Positions 53,421 through 64,000 of a stretch of 64,000 nt of DNA are shown here, one piece after another. The notes beneath the pieces were generated by a model that was not told the origin of the DNA, searched no databases, and was given only the letters and a program-made list of their open reading frames with translations. This DNA is from Nereocystis luetkeana. Its lineage: Eukaryota; Sar; Phaeophyceae; Laminariales; Laminariaceae. The stretch covers positions 8,527,601 to 8,591,600 of the forward strand of contig JARUPZ010000009.1 of assembly GCA_031213475.1 (NCBI GenBank). The letters run 5' to 3'. The stretch's first letter is position 1. Each line of letters begins with the position of its first letter. The translations under genes and the position numbers were made by a program.

Positions 53421-54815
53421 TGTTTGTGGAAACAGTGTGGAACGGCGGCTCTTCTTTGCGGGGGGCGTGGCACGGCAAAGCAAGGAGCGATTACCCAGTC
53501 GGGTAATGTTCGGGAAGATACCTGGTTGGGGAGAACCCGAGACCTCGCGGACAGTGCAAGACTTGGCATAGATGCATAGTCCAAGATCTTAGGGATTTCC
53601 GAGTCACCGAAGAAAAAATGGAAGTTGCCCCTTTGGTGTTTCGAGTTGAGACCGCGTTGTGGTCCACTGCAGCCAAGAAGGGGGGGAAGTGGTACCAGGG
53701 GATCCTTGAAGCAGCCGAACGGTTCATGGTGAGGTGGCACGAGGCTGAGGCTGAGATGAGTAGGCAGCGCCGCGCATCCGCCGTGGATGGTGTCCAAGGG
53801 AATGGGGGTGGAAGGGGCAACAACAGGAGAAGTGGCAAAAAACCCGACCAAAGGAATGCGGAGAGGGGGGGGGACAGGAGGGGTAGAAGGGAAACTGCGG
53901 TGGACGAAAGTAGGAAGGAGATGGCAGACAGGGTGGCAAGGCACCAGGCCGACTAGGAAGTAGAACATGACCATACTACTAGTGCCACCAACTGGTGCAG
54001 CTGGTTCGAACGAGGTCTTCCCTTGTCTTCTTTTTTTGTTTTGTTTTTTTCTTTCTTGCGCTGACGCCGTGATTTTCATTGTATTTTTTCCTCTTCCTTT
54101 TCTGATTGATAAGGCGTACGGAAAGCCGTGTGGCGTGGTTGGATGACGAACCTGCTCTGCTCGTTTCTAATTGTCTGACGCCAAGGGGCTGGGCATAGTT
54201 GACAAAGGCAGGGCGGAGACGGCAGTCCGGGTAGCAAGGTACCAGGCGGATTATCAGGGGGAACCTGGCTATTCTACTCGTACCACAAACTGCTGCCGCC
54301 ACCTGGAGGGTGCTTTGGGCTTTGGTCTGCCTGTTATTTTCCGTTTGTTATTTCCTCTTTATGATTTTTTTCCTTGGTTCCTTGTCTTATTCTGTTTACA
54401 AGAAGTGGTGTTTTTGTTGTTTTCTTCTTTTTTCCAGCTCGGTTTCTTTCAAGTGTTGGCCACCTCGCCTGCGGGGGGGGCCCCGACAGATTGTTTCTTT
54501 TCATTTTTTACTTCATATCTTCTTTTTTTCTTTCGATTTGTTTTTTTGTCTTAGTTTTCTTTTCGATTGATTGTTTTCTTTCGTTTCTCTTTTTCATAGA
54601 TTGTGTATGTCGTGCCTGTCGTATCTAGTATGATGACATGGCACTGCATTGCCCACTGCAGGGCTTACTGATACGTGGCAACGTAGTATCACTGCTGTGG
54701 GGTAGCTTTGTGACCACATAACTTGTATATCTTCAAGGGTTGAAGAATAGGCACGGGCACAGGTTGTCTGGATGTCGACGGGTAGAAAAAACGGTTTATT
54801 GTGAAGAACACACAC
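53421..54815 (+). pseudogene. LINE 3' end: ORF tail plus 3' UTR
   Basis: GGVARQSKERLPSRVMFG, then after a one-base shift near 53520 ETALWSTAAKKGGKWYQGIL, RFMVRWHEAEAEMSRQRRAS and the end RVARHQAD at 53956. The 3' UTR matches that of 2336-3825 down to GAAGAACACACACACC. It lacks the TACCTGGTA that the other plus copy carries. Confidence 0.82.
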
Positions 54816-56289
54816 ACCATAAATTACAATAAAATGTACCTGGTAGAAAAGAGAGTGTAGACAGGAAAGTGGATACTGATCCTGAACAGGTGACTCGCGG
54901 CGATCAATTCAATACTTGCGGCATCAACGTAAGTAAAAAAAGTGGAACAAGGTCGAAGGTTGCGACGTGACAATTTGTGACTGGCTGAGGAAAATTGAGC
55001 ATGACATACAAAATATATTCCCGCAAAATGCACGTTTCTTGGCGCTCAGGGTAAAATAAACAGAACATCGAGACACTGAGAGTATTCGCAGTACATACTC
55101 CTCGCAGTACATATTCCCGAAATACTGCGAGTGCTCATAGTATTCGAGTTGTCCCCAGCGGAAGAAAAATTGGCTCCAACTCCCACTTGCCGGGCCCTCT
55201 GTGAATGAGTTTTGCCGAACAATGGGCCTGAGAATTGTCGACACGGTGCACAGAACCCTCGTAGTTTACTTTATACTCCCAAGTATATTACGGAGTATAC
55301 TATTGAGAGTATTTCGGTAATGGAGTACTTGTAGTACGAACACTCTGTTAATACCAACGAACGGACGGAACACTTAAAGTATACTCGTACTTGGAGTACC
55401 CGCATCAGTACAGAACCCCTAGATACTTGAAGCACCCGCAGTAGCTGCTAAGGTGCAAACCCGAAATACTGCGAGATAGCACGAAGTACCTACAGTATTT
55501 TCTCGAACGCACTTTGCTTTTGTCCCAACTATTGGGATCAACTGTGGAAGGTTGAGGTATGCACGCACGCCACAGAGAAGTGCGCGCAAACTCCGAGGTC
55601 TTTCTTGCGTAAAAACACACAACTTGTAATAATTGTACGTTTCAACAGGCCTGAAAAGCAAGGTGGATGCACCGGTATAAAATATTTAAAAATTAGAAGA
55701 AACAAATAAGCGAGGATGTTGAGGGCCGAACCCCGGTAACGCGTACACACTCAAGCGCAGGTTATAGCCTACGCTACAGCAATACAAACACAAGTTTATG
55801 AAATACTACTGACTGTTATAATTTTCAAAATGTGTAACACATTGCAGGATATTTTAGCGTATAGCGTAGCTTGTACTACAGGTAATTTTAATACTGTGTA
55901 CACCGGTACTGCTGTAAGATGCCTATAAGGTATGGCAGCAGAAGATACGGGTACTACGACAAAGGAACATGTACTGCTGTACTCTTTCAACTGGCTCTCT
56001 ACCTCTCATTCGTATTGCTTCGTACGAGCAGCAGATATATGTCCTTTATGAGTACGTATGATTTCCGCCTGGCAGCCTTTCTGAAATTCTCCCGTGGTTT
56101 GTATTATACCAGGCAGGTACCAGGGTATAATTTTTCATTTCAGATTTTTGGTTCCGAGTTTTATTGTTTGTTGTTCTCATTTTTCTGGTCTTGTTTTTAA
56201 TAATGTGTTGTGTTCTCGTGGCCGGTACGCTGACATTAACCTTGCTTGGCACCTAAATTTACGTTTTTTTGGTAATTCCCCGTCTCACA
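54816..56289. other. no gene; AGTACTC/GAGTAT-rich stretch
   Basis: From about 55060 to 55470 the sequence is dense in GAGTATT, CGCAGTAC, AATACTGCGAG and GGAGTAC words on both strands, as if built from short inverted repeats. No element boundaries could be set. Confidence 0.4.
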
Positions 56290-56451
56290 GTCTATGACCA
56301 CAGAATCAGCATCTCTCTGAGCTAAATGGTCAGGACGGACACAGAGTGTACTGATAGAGCAGGGTAGAAAGGACGACTTAATGTGAAGTCAACAACAACA
56401 GCAACAGCAACAACAACAGCAACAAACAGCAACAACTACAACAACAACAAT

Positions 56452-56483
<32 letters not shown>

Positions 56484-56484
56484 C
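56290..56484 (+). mobile_element. CAA-tailed retroposon fragment with a CAACAG/CAA tail
   Basis: CTATGACCACAGAATCAGC, then TTAATGTGAAGTCAACAAC and a 90-bp CAA/CAG tail. Diverged copy of the family at 9795-10147. Confidence 0.6.
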
Positions 56485-56640
56485 TTCTGCTGATGCGCGA
56501 TCCACTCTCCCACCACGAGTCCTACCCATAATCGACCGGCGCGTACCTTCCGTATATTATACAATACATACATGGTTCTACATCTATCTGTGGGACACAA
56601 TTTTGGGAGGTTGTGCTCGACTTTTCGCTATGGTTCCGTA

Positions 56641-56960
56641 GTCGCCCCGGTGGTTCAAGTGGTTAACCTCGAATTCTACTTGTTTGAGTCCTGGGTTCGA
56701 GCCCTAGGAGGGTCGGACTTTGACTTTATTTGCAAAAATAAAAAAAGGGATTCAATTGTTGAGAGCGCCTTGCAGCGTGGGTAGGCACAATTCGATGCGA
56801 GTCGACGAGGGAAGAAAAGGCTGAAATCTTCTCGCGATAAAAATGAAGGCACGTACCGTGGCGGGAAGGGGGGAGAAGAGCCTGCTATGTGACCCCGGAT
56901 CTGAGTTACGAGTTGGAAGGAGAGAGAGAAGAAGATGTGCGAAGATAATGAATGGGATGG

Positions 56961-56989
<29 letters not shown>
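56641..56989 (+). mobile_element. tRNA-headed SINE (copy G)
   Basis: Complete, with a poly-A of about 29. Head GTCGCCCCGGTGGTTCAAGT. Confidence 0.9.
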
Positions 56990-56991
<2 letters not shown>

Positions 56992-57189
56992 TAGGTCGAT
57001 GGTGAAATAATTTCAAACTAGAACGTTCAAAACTCGAAACCACGTTCGGGCAGCTATATATACCGTTTGAAGTGTCTGCCACATCTCCTGAGGTTTAGGC
57101 GCGACATAATACATACCTGGTATACAAAATCGATTTCCGTTGTGCCCTTGATTTGCGTGTTTGCTTCCTGTTATCTGTTTGTTTGTTTT

Positions 57190-58501
57190 TTCCCTTTTGT
57201 TGTATATTTCTACCCGTCGATATCCAGCACACCCTTTGTCCGCGCCAATTCTTCAATCCTAGAAGAGATAGTAGTTATGTGGTCAAAAAGCTACGCCACA
57301 GAGATACTACGTTGCCACGTATGCAGTAAGCACAGCAGTACTACTGTAGGCAATGCGATGCTATGTCATAATGCTAGAGACGACAGGCACAACATACACA
57401 TTCTATAAATTAGAGAAACAAAACGAAACATTCGAAGCGGAACGCCAAAATAAAAAAGACAAAGCGAAAGAGAAAAATAAAAATAAAAAGTAAAACATGG
57501 AAACAAACAATGGAAGAAACAATCTGTCGTGACCACCCCCCGCGGGCCAGGTGGCCAACATTTGAAAAAGAGCGAGCTGGAAGAAAAAAAAAAAACAATA
57601 ACAAAAGCGCCACTACTTGTAAACAGTATAAGACAAAGAACCAAGTGAAAAACCACGAAGGAAAAAAAACAGGCAGACCGAAGCCCAAAGCACCCTCCAG
57701 GTAGCGGCAGCAGTTTGTGGTACGAGTAGTATAGCTAGGTTCTTCCCGATGGCTCGCCTGGTACCTTGCTTCCCAGACTACCGTCTCCGTCTTGCGTTGG
57801 TCAGCTAAGCCCATTAGCCCCTTGGCCTCAGACCATACGCAACTAGCAGAGCAGGTTCGTCACCCACGCCACACGATTCTTTCGATACGGCGTATCGATC
57901 AGTATAAAAAGTCGAAGACAAAAAATGAAAATCACCGAGAATCAGCGTAAGAGAGAAAAACAAAACGAAAAGAGAAGACAAGAGAAGACCACGCTTGAAC
58001 CAGCTGCACCAGTTGGTGGCACTAGTAGTATAGTCATGTTCTACTTCCTAGTCGGCCTGGTGCCTTGCTACCCTTTGTGCCCTCTCCTTCCTACTTTCGT
58101 CTACCGCAGTTTCCCTTCAGCACCTCCTGCTCCCCCCCCCCTCCGCATTCCCTTGGTCGGGTGTTCTCGGGTCTTCTGACACTTCTACTGCTGCCCCCCC
58201 CCCCCCCCCTCCGATTCCCTTGGACACCATCCACGGCGGATGCACGGCGCTGCCTCTTCATCTCAGCCTCAGCCTCGTGCCACCTCACGAAGAACCGCTC
58301 GGCTGCTCCAAGGATCCCCCGGTACCACTTCCACTCCTTTTTGGTTGCAGTGGACCACAACGCGGTCTCAACTCGAAACACAAAGGGGGCAACTTCCGTT
58401 GCTTCCGTTTGCCCTTCGGTGGCTCGGAACTCTCTAAGGTCTTCGACTATGCATCTTGGCCAAGCCTTACACAGCCCGCCTGGTCTCGGGGTTCCCCCCA
58501 C
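57190..58501 (-). pseudogene. LINE 3' end: ORF tail plus 3' UTR
   Basis: Reading down the minus strand from 58501: PRPGGLCKAWPRCIVEDLRE, then ETALWSTATKKEWKWYRGIL, FVRWHEAEAEMKRQRRASAV, a G-rich expansion from a poly-C tract (about 58193-58210), and a pyrimidine-rich UTR to about 57190. At 57320-57321 it has a plain TA where the sister copy at 3663 has TACCTGGTA. Confidence 0.82.
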
Positions 58502-58965
58502 CAGCTATCGTCACGGTTGAAGCCGTCAGCTCCTCACGTCTGTCAGACTCAAATACTACTGTTACAGCCGAAAACATAATTTGGATCATTACCGCAAGCA
58601 CCCTTTCTTTGTTCCTAATGACCCCGAGGGCCTTTCTAATCAATATTATTATTTCCCTTGTGCCATGCGACAATGCGCAGCATGATCTTCAACATTGATC
58701 ACTCATCAGTTTTCCGGGAGAAGAAAACCTCGGAATCCAAAGGAAACCCATGCATTATATATATTTTGATTATATACAGTGCTTCCCCGAATTCTTCGCG
58801 GCCCCCCGGACCCCGGAGGTATTTGCAGGATGATATCTAGTCAATAAAAAAATATTGCAATGAAAACTTGAAAGAAGGTCTCAGCGCGCGGGCCGGGGGG
58901 GGGGGGGGGGGGGTAAACTGCGAGAGGGAGTATTCAAAGGCTTCCGCAGGCACCTTCGACTTTTT
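58502..58965. other. no gene; poly-G tract
   Basis: Contains an uninterrupted run of about 19 G near 58895-58913. Unique otherwise. Confidence 0.4.
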
Positions 58966-59265
58966 ATTTTATTTTATTTTTTACCATCCCATTCATTGTC
59001 TTCGCACATCTTTTTCTCTCTCCCTCTATTACGGGGGACCATAGTTAATAGGACCTATGGTATACATAAAAACCTATATATTTGACCATTTTTACTAACA
59101 ATATTTGGTCCTATTAACTATGGTCCCCCGCAATAACTCGTAACTCCCATCCGGGGTCACATAGCAGGCTCTTCTACCCCCTTCCCGCCACGGTACGTGC
59201 CTTCATTTTTATCGCGAGAAGATTTCAGCATTTTCTTCCCTCGTCGACTCGCATCGAATTGTGCT
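58966..59265 (-). mobile_element. tRNA-headed SINE (copy H), split by a MITE, head missing
   Basis: CATCCCATTCATTGTC at the left, CTCGTAACTCCCATCCGGGG resuming at 59136, and the end at GCATCGAATTGTGC just before a (TA)n tract. The tRNA-like head is lost. Confidence 0.85.
59029..59133 (+). mobile_element. MITE family M inserted in a SINE
   Basis: TTACGGGGGACCATAGTTAA to TTAACTATGGTCCCCCGCAA, nearly perfect inverted ends, with TA on both sides (59027-59028 and 59134-59135). The flanking sequence is one SINE, so the insertion and its TA duplication are unambiguous. Confidence 0.92.
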
Positions 59266-59587
59266 ATATATATATATATGGGTACTCTCAAGTTGTTGTT
59301 ATTTGTTTCATTGTTGGCCGATTCCATGTGCCCTCTGGTGCGATGTCATCACGATCGCTATAGTTAAGTTGGAACCTTACCATGAAAATGCCCACATTCA
59401 AAAGATCTTGTGTAGAGCTATATCGAATCTAGATCAGCTCATTTCATTGGACCATGTGGTTTATTTTTTAGTCGTCCCGATATCAGTCATCCGCAACGTC
59501 GAAGGATACGAACGTGCGTGCCGTTCTGGGCAGACCAGTAAGTATCTAGACCGTTTGGTCTACATGTTTATTCCCCAACGTTCCTGA
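59261..59587 (+). CDS. unrecognised ORF, 108 codons
   Basis: Starts in the (TA)n tract beside the broken SINE and reads LEPYHENAHIQKILCRAISN, LDQLISLDHVVYFLVVPISV and ends FIPQRS. No family recognised; it could be chance. Confidence 0.2.
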   Translation: MLYIYIWVLSSCCYLFHCWPIPCALWCDVITIAIVKLEPYHENAHIQKILCRAISNLDQLISLDHVVYFLVVPISVIRNVEGYERACRSGQTSKYLDRLVYMFIPQRS

Positions 59588-60065
59588 CAATTCCAACACG
59601 CTTTTCCGGAGGCCCCTGCCCCGGCTCCTCTCGTCAAAATGCGTTCGGATTTGTGGGAGGGGCTCTCTCTCTCCTTAATTAGTACAGCACCATGCCGCAG
59701 CAGCGGCAAGGAAAAAGCTAGTCCCTGTCATCGTACGTGTTGAAACAAACTCCTATGCGTGTGCTTGCTGTCTAGGTGTGGAGTTGGCTCTATAGGTTTT
59801 GAATGATTTGGTCTCGCTCGCACCCGCTTGCAAATCGCTTGGCGTTACGCTATTTATTCCTGTACTGCTGCTTGCTGTGCTCTGTATCTACAGTTTCGGG
59901 GTTGTCCGATGGTATATCACGATTAGTTTGCGTCAGCTTGCTGCTTGTGGACCAACCTAGCTGCTTGCAGTACGGTCGGCAGATGCTCCCTCTATCGAGC
60001 GATCTATCCGGCATGAGACGATTCTGCTGCTAGCGCTGGGCCGCGCAGTGCGTTCGGCAGTGTGT
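59588..60065. other. no gene seen
   Basis: Unique sequence ending in a (GT)n tract (60060-60079) that belongs to the LINE tail. Confidence 0.4.
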
Positions 60066-60420
60066 GTGTGTGTGTGTGTTCTTCACATTAAGCAGTCCTT
60101 TCTAGCCGTCGACATCCAGCACAACCAGTGTCCGTGCCGATTCTCCAATCCTAGAAGAGATACAAGTTCTGTGGTCACAAAGCTACGCCACAGAGATACT
60201 ACGTTGCCACGTGTGCAGTAAGCACTGCAGTGGGCAATGCAAAGCCATGTCATCATACTAGATACGACAGGCACGACATACGCAATCTATGAAATAGAGA
60301 AACAAAAAGAAACAATCAAAGAGAAAACAAAAACAAAGTAGACAAATCGAAAGAGAAGAAGAAAAAAAATGAAAGCAAAAACTAGGAGAAACAATCTGTC
60401 GTGTCCCCCCCCCCCGCAGT
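60066..60420 (-). mobile_element. LINE 3' UTR copy, uninterrupted
   Basis: GTTCTTCACATTAAGCAGTC, CGACATCCAGCACAACCAGT, CTACGCCACAGAGATACTAC and CAATCTATGAAATAGAG, ending at a C-run (60407-60417). It gives the reference order for the interrupted copy at 4740-5400. Confidence 0.85.
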
Positions 60421-60562
60421 GGAATTAGCAAGCTTTAGCATTGAGTCGTCCTCAAAATCATCGTATGAAGTCTGTCGCAATTTGTCCTAGTTTCAGTGTG
60501 CGTGGTTGGCCTTCGTCACGATTTTGCAGCCCCCTCCGACAGCGAAATTGCCTCTCACCTGC

Positions 60563-60873
60563 CCAGCTAGCAGACAACGCACTCCCAGCTTGAAACAGCC
60601 AAATACAAAAACCCACGGTTCATAGGACACATCACCATACATCCACACCACATCAACCTACGACTATCCCACCGCTCCCAGCCTGTCTTGAGCACCGACT
60701 TCAGCATCGCCGGCGTCGACGTCGGCATTCCCTTTCCCCTCGCATTGCAATTTGTGACAACAACACTACACACCCGGGGACACAAAATATGTGCCGGCCC
60801 TATTTCTGCAATCAATGCTCTGCTTGCTATCTTTGTATGGCCATGGACGACGGCAGATGCACCTGACCTGTAA
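60563..60873 (+). CDS. unrecognised ORF, possible exon
   Basis: An open frame reading QLETAKYKNPRFIGHITIHP, LSHRSQPVLSTDFSIAGVDV and ICAGPISAINALLAIFVWPW to a stop at 60873. No start in good context and no known domain. Confidence 0.25.
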
Positions 60874-61967
60874 TCATGGTAGGTAGTCAGTAAAGTTATC
60901 GTCTTACAGCTGTCTTGTTCGCGCTGTTGTTGTTGATCAAGGACCTGGGACGTGGAACCTCAGAAGGTACCGCTGACAAATATTGTAGTGCCTTGTTTCA
61001 TATTCAAATTAAAACTAGGTACCAGTGAGAAGTTCGTTCGAGAATATCCTCACACGGGATGTCAATGTGTTATGTATGCATATAAATACAAAGACCAGTG
61101 CTGGAGACATGCCCGGTATATGATGAGTAGTCCTCTTATAACGATTGTTAAGGTCTTAGCCCGTGTTCGTTCAGTCTTGACACTTGCCACGGGTGAGGAT
61201 CGCCCAAACACGTCTTTGATTCGCCCGGGGACGTCTTTGATTTATCTGGGCACGCATTCAACCCTCTTAAGAACTGCAGTACCCTACGGTACTTGCATGG
61301 TTTGTCCCGAAAACGGGACTGCAGTACTGTTTGTCGTCTGAGCATGGCTTGCGTTCGTCCTGAACTATTTTGGCATGAACGCAAGATGTGTCAACAACTA
61401 AACAGCACGTGCTAAATTACGAATATTAAGACGCCCTGGCAAAAAAAGACGAAATACTCTTAAAATTCGCACGTCGAACTCCAAACCAGTTCGGCTGGCG
61501 GCCGTGTTATTGATTGCTCGATTTCAAAGTCCTCATTGCGGGTCGCTTTTTGCTTCGAAGATTCGGTCTCGTTTACCACCCACGTTCTTACTTCCGCGAC
61601 GATTTTGTTATTTTTGTTTTTGACCCTACTTTGTCACCTATCCACATCTCTGAGCACCACCAGCACTCTATTTTTGGTTTGCAATACGTGCTTTAGGCTG
61701 CTCTTATGTGACTCCAGTCTCACATTTCTTCCGGGAGAGCAACACCCTGCGATGGGGTGTTTGATGCTCTCACTCTCCCAGGGTGACAAAGCAGGCGCGG
61801 GTTTTGTAGCCTCCGTGTACCGCGACAGCAGTGTCACCAAATATGGATAGTGTGGTACCAGGTCATTGGATATATTATGTCTTGTACGGCGTTGAAGTTA
61901 GTTTCCCGCTGCTGCAGCCATACGAGATACCTGGTATGCATGTGTAAGTGTTATTTTTACATTATTT
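60874..61967. other. intergenic, with a piggyBac-like MITE fragment
   Basis: 61257-61330 reads CAACCCTCTTAAGAACTGCA and CCCGAAAACGGGACTGCAGT, a diverged copy of family P without clear TTAA ends. Frames near 61514-61850 are unrecognised. Confidence 0.4.
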
Positions 61968-62105
61968 CTACCCGTCAACATCCAGCACAGTCAGGTTCCG
62001 TGACAACGCTTCAATCCTAAAGATTTACAAGTTTTGTGGTCATAAACTACGCCACAGAGGTAGTACATTGTGATGTACCCGGTATGGAGTAAGCGCAGCA
62101 GTAGA
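61968..62105 (-). mobile_element. diverged LINE 3' UTR fragment
   Basis: CTACCCGTCAACATCCAGCA, CTACGCCACAGAGGTAGTAC and GTAAGCGCAGCAGTA align with the LINE tail. It has TACCCGGTA (62076-62084) at the site where the copy at 57320 has TA. Confidence 0.75.
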
Positions 62106-62314
62106 CTATCCCATTCCAGAATATGATTATGGATACAAGGTTCCCCTTCAGGATTTAGGTTACGGGAAATCCCGGGGGCGTCGCAAGGCGGAAAGAGAGT
62201 GACAGGTAACACACTTATAGCTGTTCTTGGCGGAAATGTGAGCCATGGGCTAGGGTATTGCTCGAAGGAAAGAGTAATGGCAGTCAGTACTACTCTTTCC
62301 TTGGCAATTGTTAC

Positions 62315-62329
62315 ATTACATGCACGCGG

Positions 62330-62361
<32 letters not shown>

Positions 62362-62583
62362 CTCACATTTACTCACAATACAATGCAGTCCGTGGTCGCA
62401 GGACAGGCTCCAAAAACTCTGGAGTGGAAGAAATACCTCAAGCAAAAAAAAAATAAAAAACAAAAAACAAGCATACGCACTCCACCACTGCGGACACCAG
62501 GGAGGCAAAAAGGAGACTATTATTAATAATAGCCGACAAAAACCTAAAAAAGAAGACGAAGCTAAGCAAAAAAAAAAAAAAAA
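62315..62583 (-). mobile_element. CAA-tailed retroposon, inverse copy
   Basis: (GTT)n, TTCTCACATTTACTCACAAT, GCAGTCCGTGGTCGCAGGAC, GGAGTGGAAGAAATACCTCA, then an A-rich part with CTCCACCACTGCGGACACCA. Matches 9795-10147 in reverse. Confidence 0.85.
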
Positions 62584-62779
62584 AACATACCATAGGTTGA
62601 CTAATTAATATCCTACTTCTTCTAGAGAATGATCAATCGCTCATACAATACAGACAACCTCATCATGCTAAACAGACTGGTCAAGTAACCCCGTGAAACC
62701 ATGGATGGGTTGGGCCATGACTACCTTCCTTTGTTACACTGTACCAGGGTCAACCAGAAGCGGGATTTATACGTACCAT

Positions 62780-62930
62780 GTGTGTGTGTTCTTCACATTA
62801 AACCGTTCTTTCTACCCGTCGACATCCAGCACAACCAGTGTCCGTGCCGATTCTCCAATCCTAGAAGAGATACAAGTTCTGTGGTCACAAAGCTACGCCA
62901 CAGAGATACTACGTTGCCACGTGTATTACA
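62780..62930 (-). mobile_element. LINE 3' UTR, short end fragment
   Basis: TGTGTGTGTTCTTCACATTA through CGTTGCCACGTGTATTACAC, almost identical to 60066-60220. Heavily 5'-truncated, as is usual for LINE insertions. Confidence 0.85.
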
Positions 62931-63548
62931 CTACGGCAGTCAGGAGAAGTACCTACTACTACGACAATACTGCCAATATATGCAAATGTACAGGCAACCT
63001 CTTTTATACGTACGGTTGAGGGCATCTACCGCTAGTGTGCCAGGTAGAAAAAATCTGAACCTGCGTGTCGAAAACAGCGTCAGTGACACAGAAGGGCGAA
63101 ATAACGGAAAACACCGCTAATAATAGAAGTACGAAGCAGCTTCTCTGTACCTGGTACCCCTGGTATGTATTTATTGAGATTCAGGAATACTTACGGTTGG
63201 GGCACGATGGGAAAGATATCGGCACTTGTTTGTTATGAAAAACGATATCAAAATAACGATTGTCTATTGTGTACTCACGACAACAGCACATCCGATTCAG
63301 GGCCACATCAGCAATACTCTACAGCATTAACATCACTCCTAAATACGGTACAAGGAAGGCAGCAACAAGAGGTGCACACACGATTAATGGGCACATGAAA
63401 AAAATATCTGCACATGTCTTCGAAATCTGTAAATGTACGTTGAAATTATTGGCTCCGAATAGCAATGTAATCTACTCATGGTTGCAGCAGCAGACTCGCA
63501 GCAACGGCGGCAGCACAGTAGTAGTACCTACTACCAATAATGGTACTC

Positions 63549-63654
63549 TTACGGGGGACGATAGTTATTAGGACCTATTATGCTATGAGGAAAAACCTAT
63601 ATATTTAGCTATGTTTTTAACAATATTTGGTCGTGTTTACTATGGTCCTCCGAA
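63549..63654 (+). mobile_element. MITE family M, complete
   Basis: TTACGGGGGACGATAGTTAT, the CTATATATTTAGC block and TTTACTATGGTCCTCCG. Confidence 0.82.
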
Positions 63655-63855
63655 CAAATATTATTACTATTAACACTACCACTACTACTATTACTACTAC
63701 TACTGCTACTACTACCACTACTTCTACTACTCCTACTACTACTACCACTACTACTACTACTACTAAATCTACTCTTAATACGACTACTACTCCTACTACT
63801 CCTACTCCTACTATTCCTACTCCTACTACTACTACTCCTACTACTCCTACTACGT
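63655..63855 (+). repeat. imperfect (CTA)n / (CTACTC)n microsatellite
   Basis: About 200 bp of ACTACTACT with ACTCCTACT and ACCACTACT variants, directly after the MITE. The polyvaline-like reading on the minus strand is not a gene. Confidence 0.85.
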
Positions 63856-64000
63856 ACACAAGATTAAGCGGAGAAAAATATTTTCGGTTGAAAGTGGTCG
63901 TGTGCTCGTCGTATCATGCGGGCATTTTTGTACAAATACAATGTCCAGCCGGGGAAAATCGTGCAGTGTGGACCATGCCCAGTGCCGGCAGTAGAGGGAA

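Noticed and set aside
58091..58501. Independent protein-coding gene
   Set aside because: It is the LINE ORF tail, shared with copies at 2336 and 53421.
63617..63859. Valine-rich open frame
   Set aside because: Translation of the imperfect CTA microsatellite.

Overview
The window looks like nuclear DNA of a multicellular stramenopile, most probably a brown alga. This is inference. It rests on intron-rich genes with GTGAGT/GTAAGT donors, a secreted leucine-rich-repeat (LRR) gene in which nearly every repeat is its own 72-nt exon (the exon design known from Ectocarpus LRR families), a sulfotransferase of the kind abundant in brown algae, and a heavy load of LINEs, tRNA-headed SINEs and MITEs. 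Nothing looks bacterial or viral.

Layout. 1-13 kb is mostly transposable elements: a LINE reverse-transcriptase fragment, LINE 3' ends, four SINE copies plus a SINE fragment, retroposons ending in (CAA)n, and a terminal-inverted-repeat MITE apparently split by a larger hAT-like insertion (1871-6768) that has itself collected other elements. 14-24 kb holds a plus-strand sulfotransferase gene. Five coding exons can be placed at 16618-24132; the N-terminus and one internal exon are unresolved. 24-31 kb has no convincing gene.

31.2-51.0 kb is one large minus-strand gene. It has a signal-peptide exon, an N-terminal cap, at least ten intact single-LRR exons, one frameshifted LRR exon, several decayed LRR exons, Cys-rich exons, and a long last exon with a GDPH-type domain. 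Nearly all intron phases agree across the parts that can be read. The likely product is a secreted modular recognition or adhesion protein. 51.5-64 kb returns to repeats: an AACCGCACCG array, two LINE 3' ends with part of the ORF, SINEs, MITEs and microsatellites.

The two genes do not form a pathway that can be read from sequence. Both products would act in the secretory route or cell wall (a PAPS-dependent sulfotransferase and a secreted LRR protein). The most unusual signals are the exon-modular LRR gene with its decaying exon copies, and a dispersed 7-bp insertion that turns TA into TACCWGGTA. The second can be demonstrated by comparing filled and empty copies of the same repeats.
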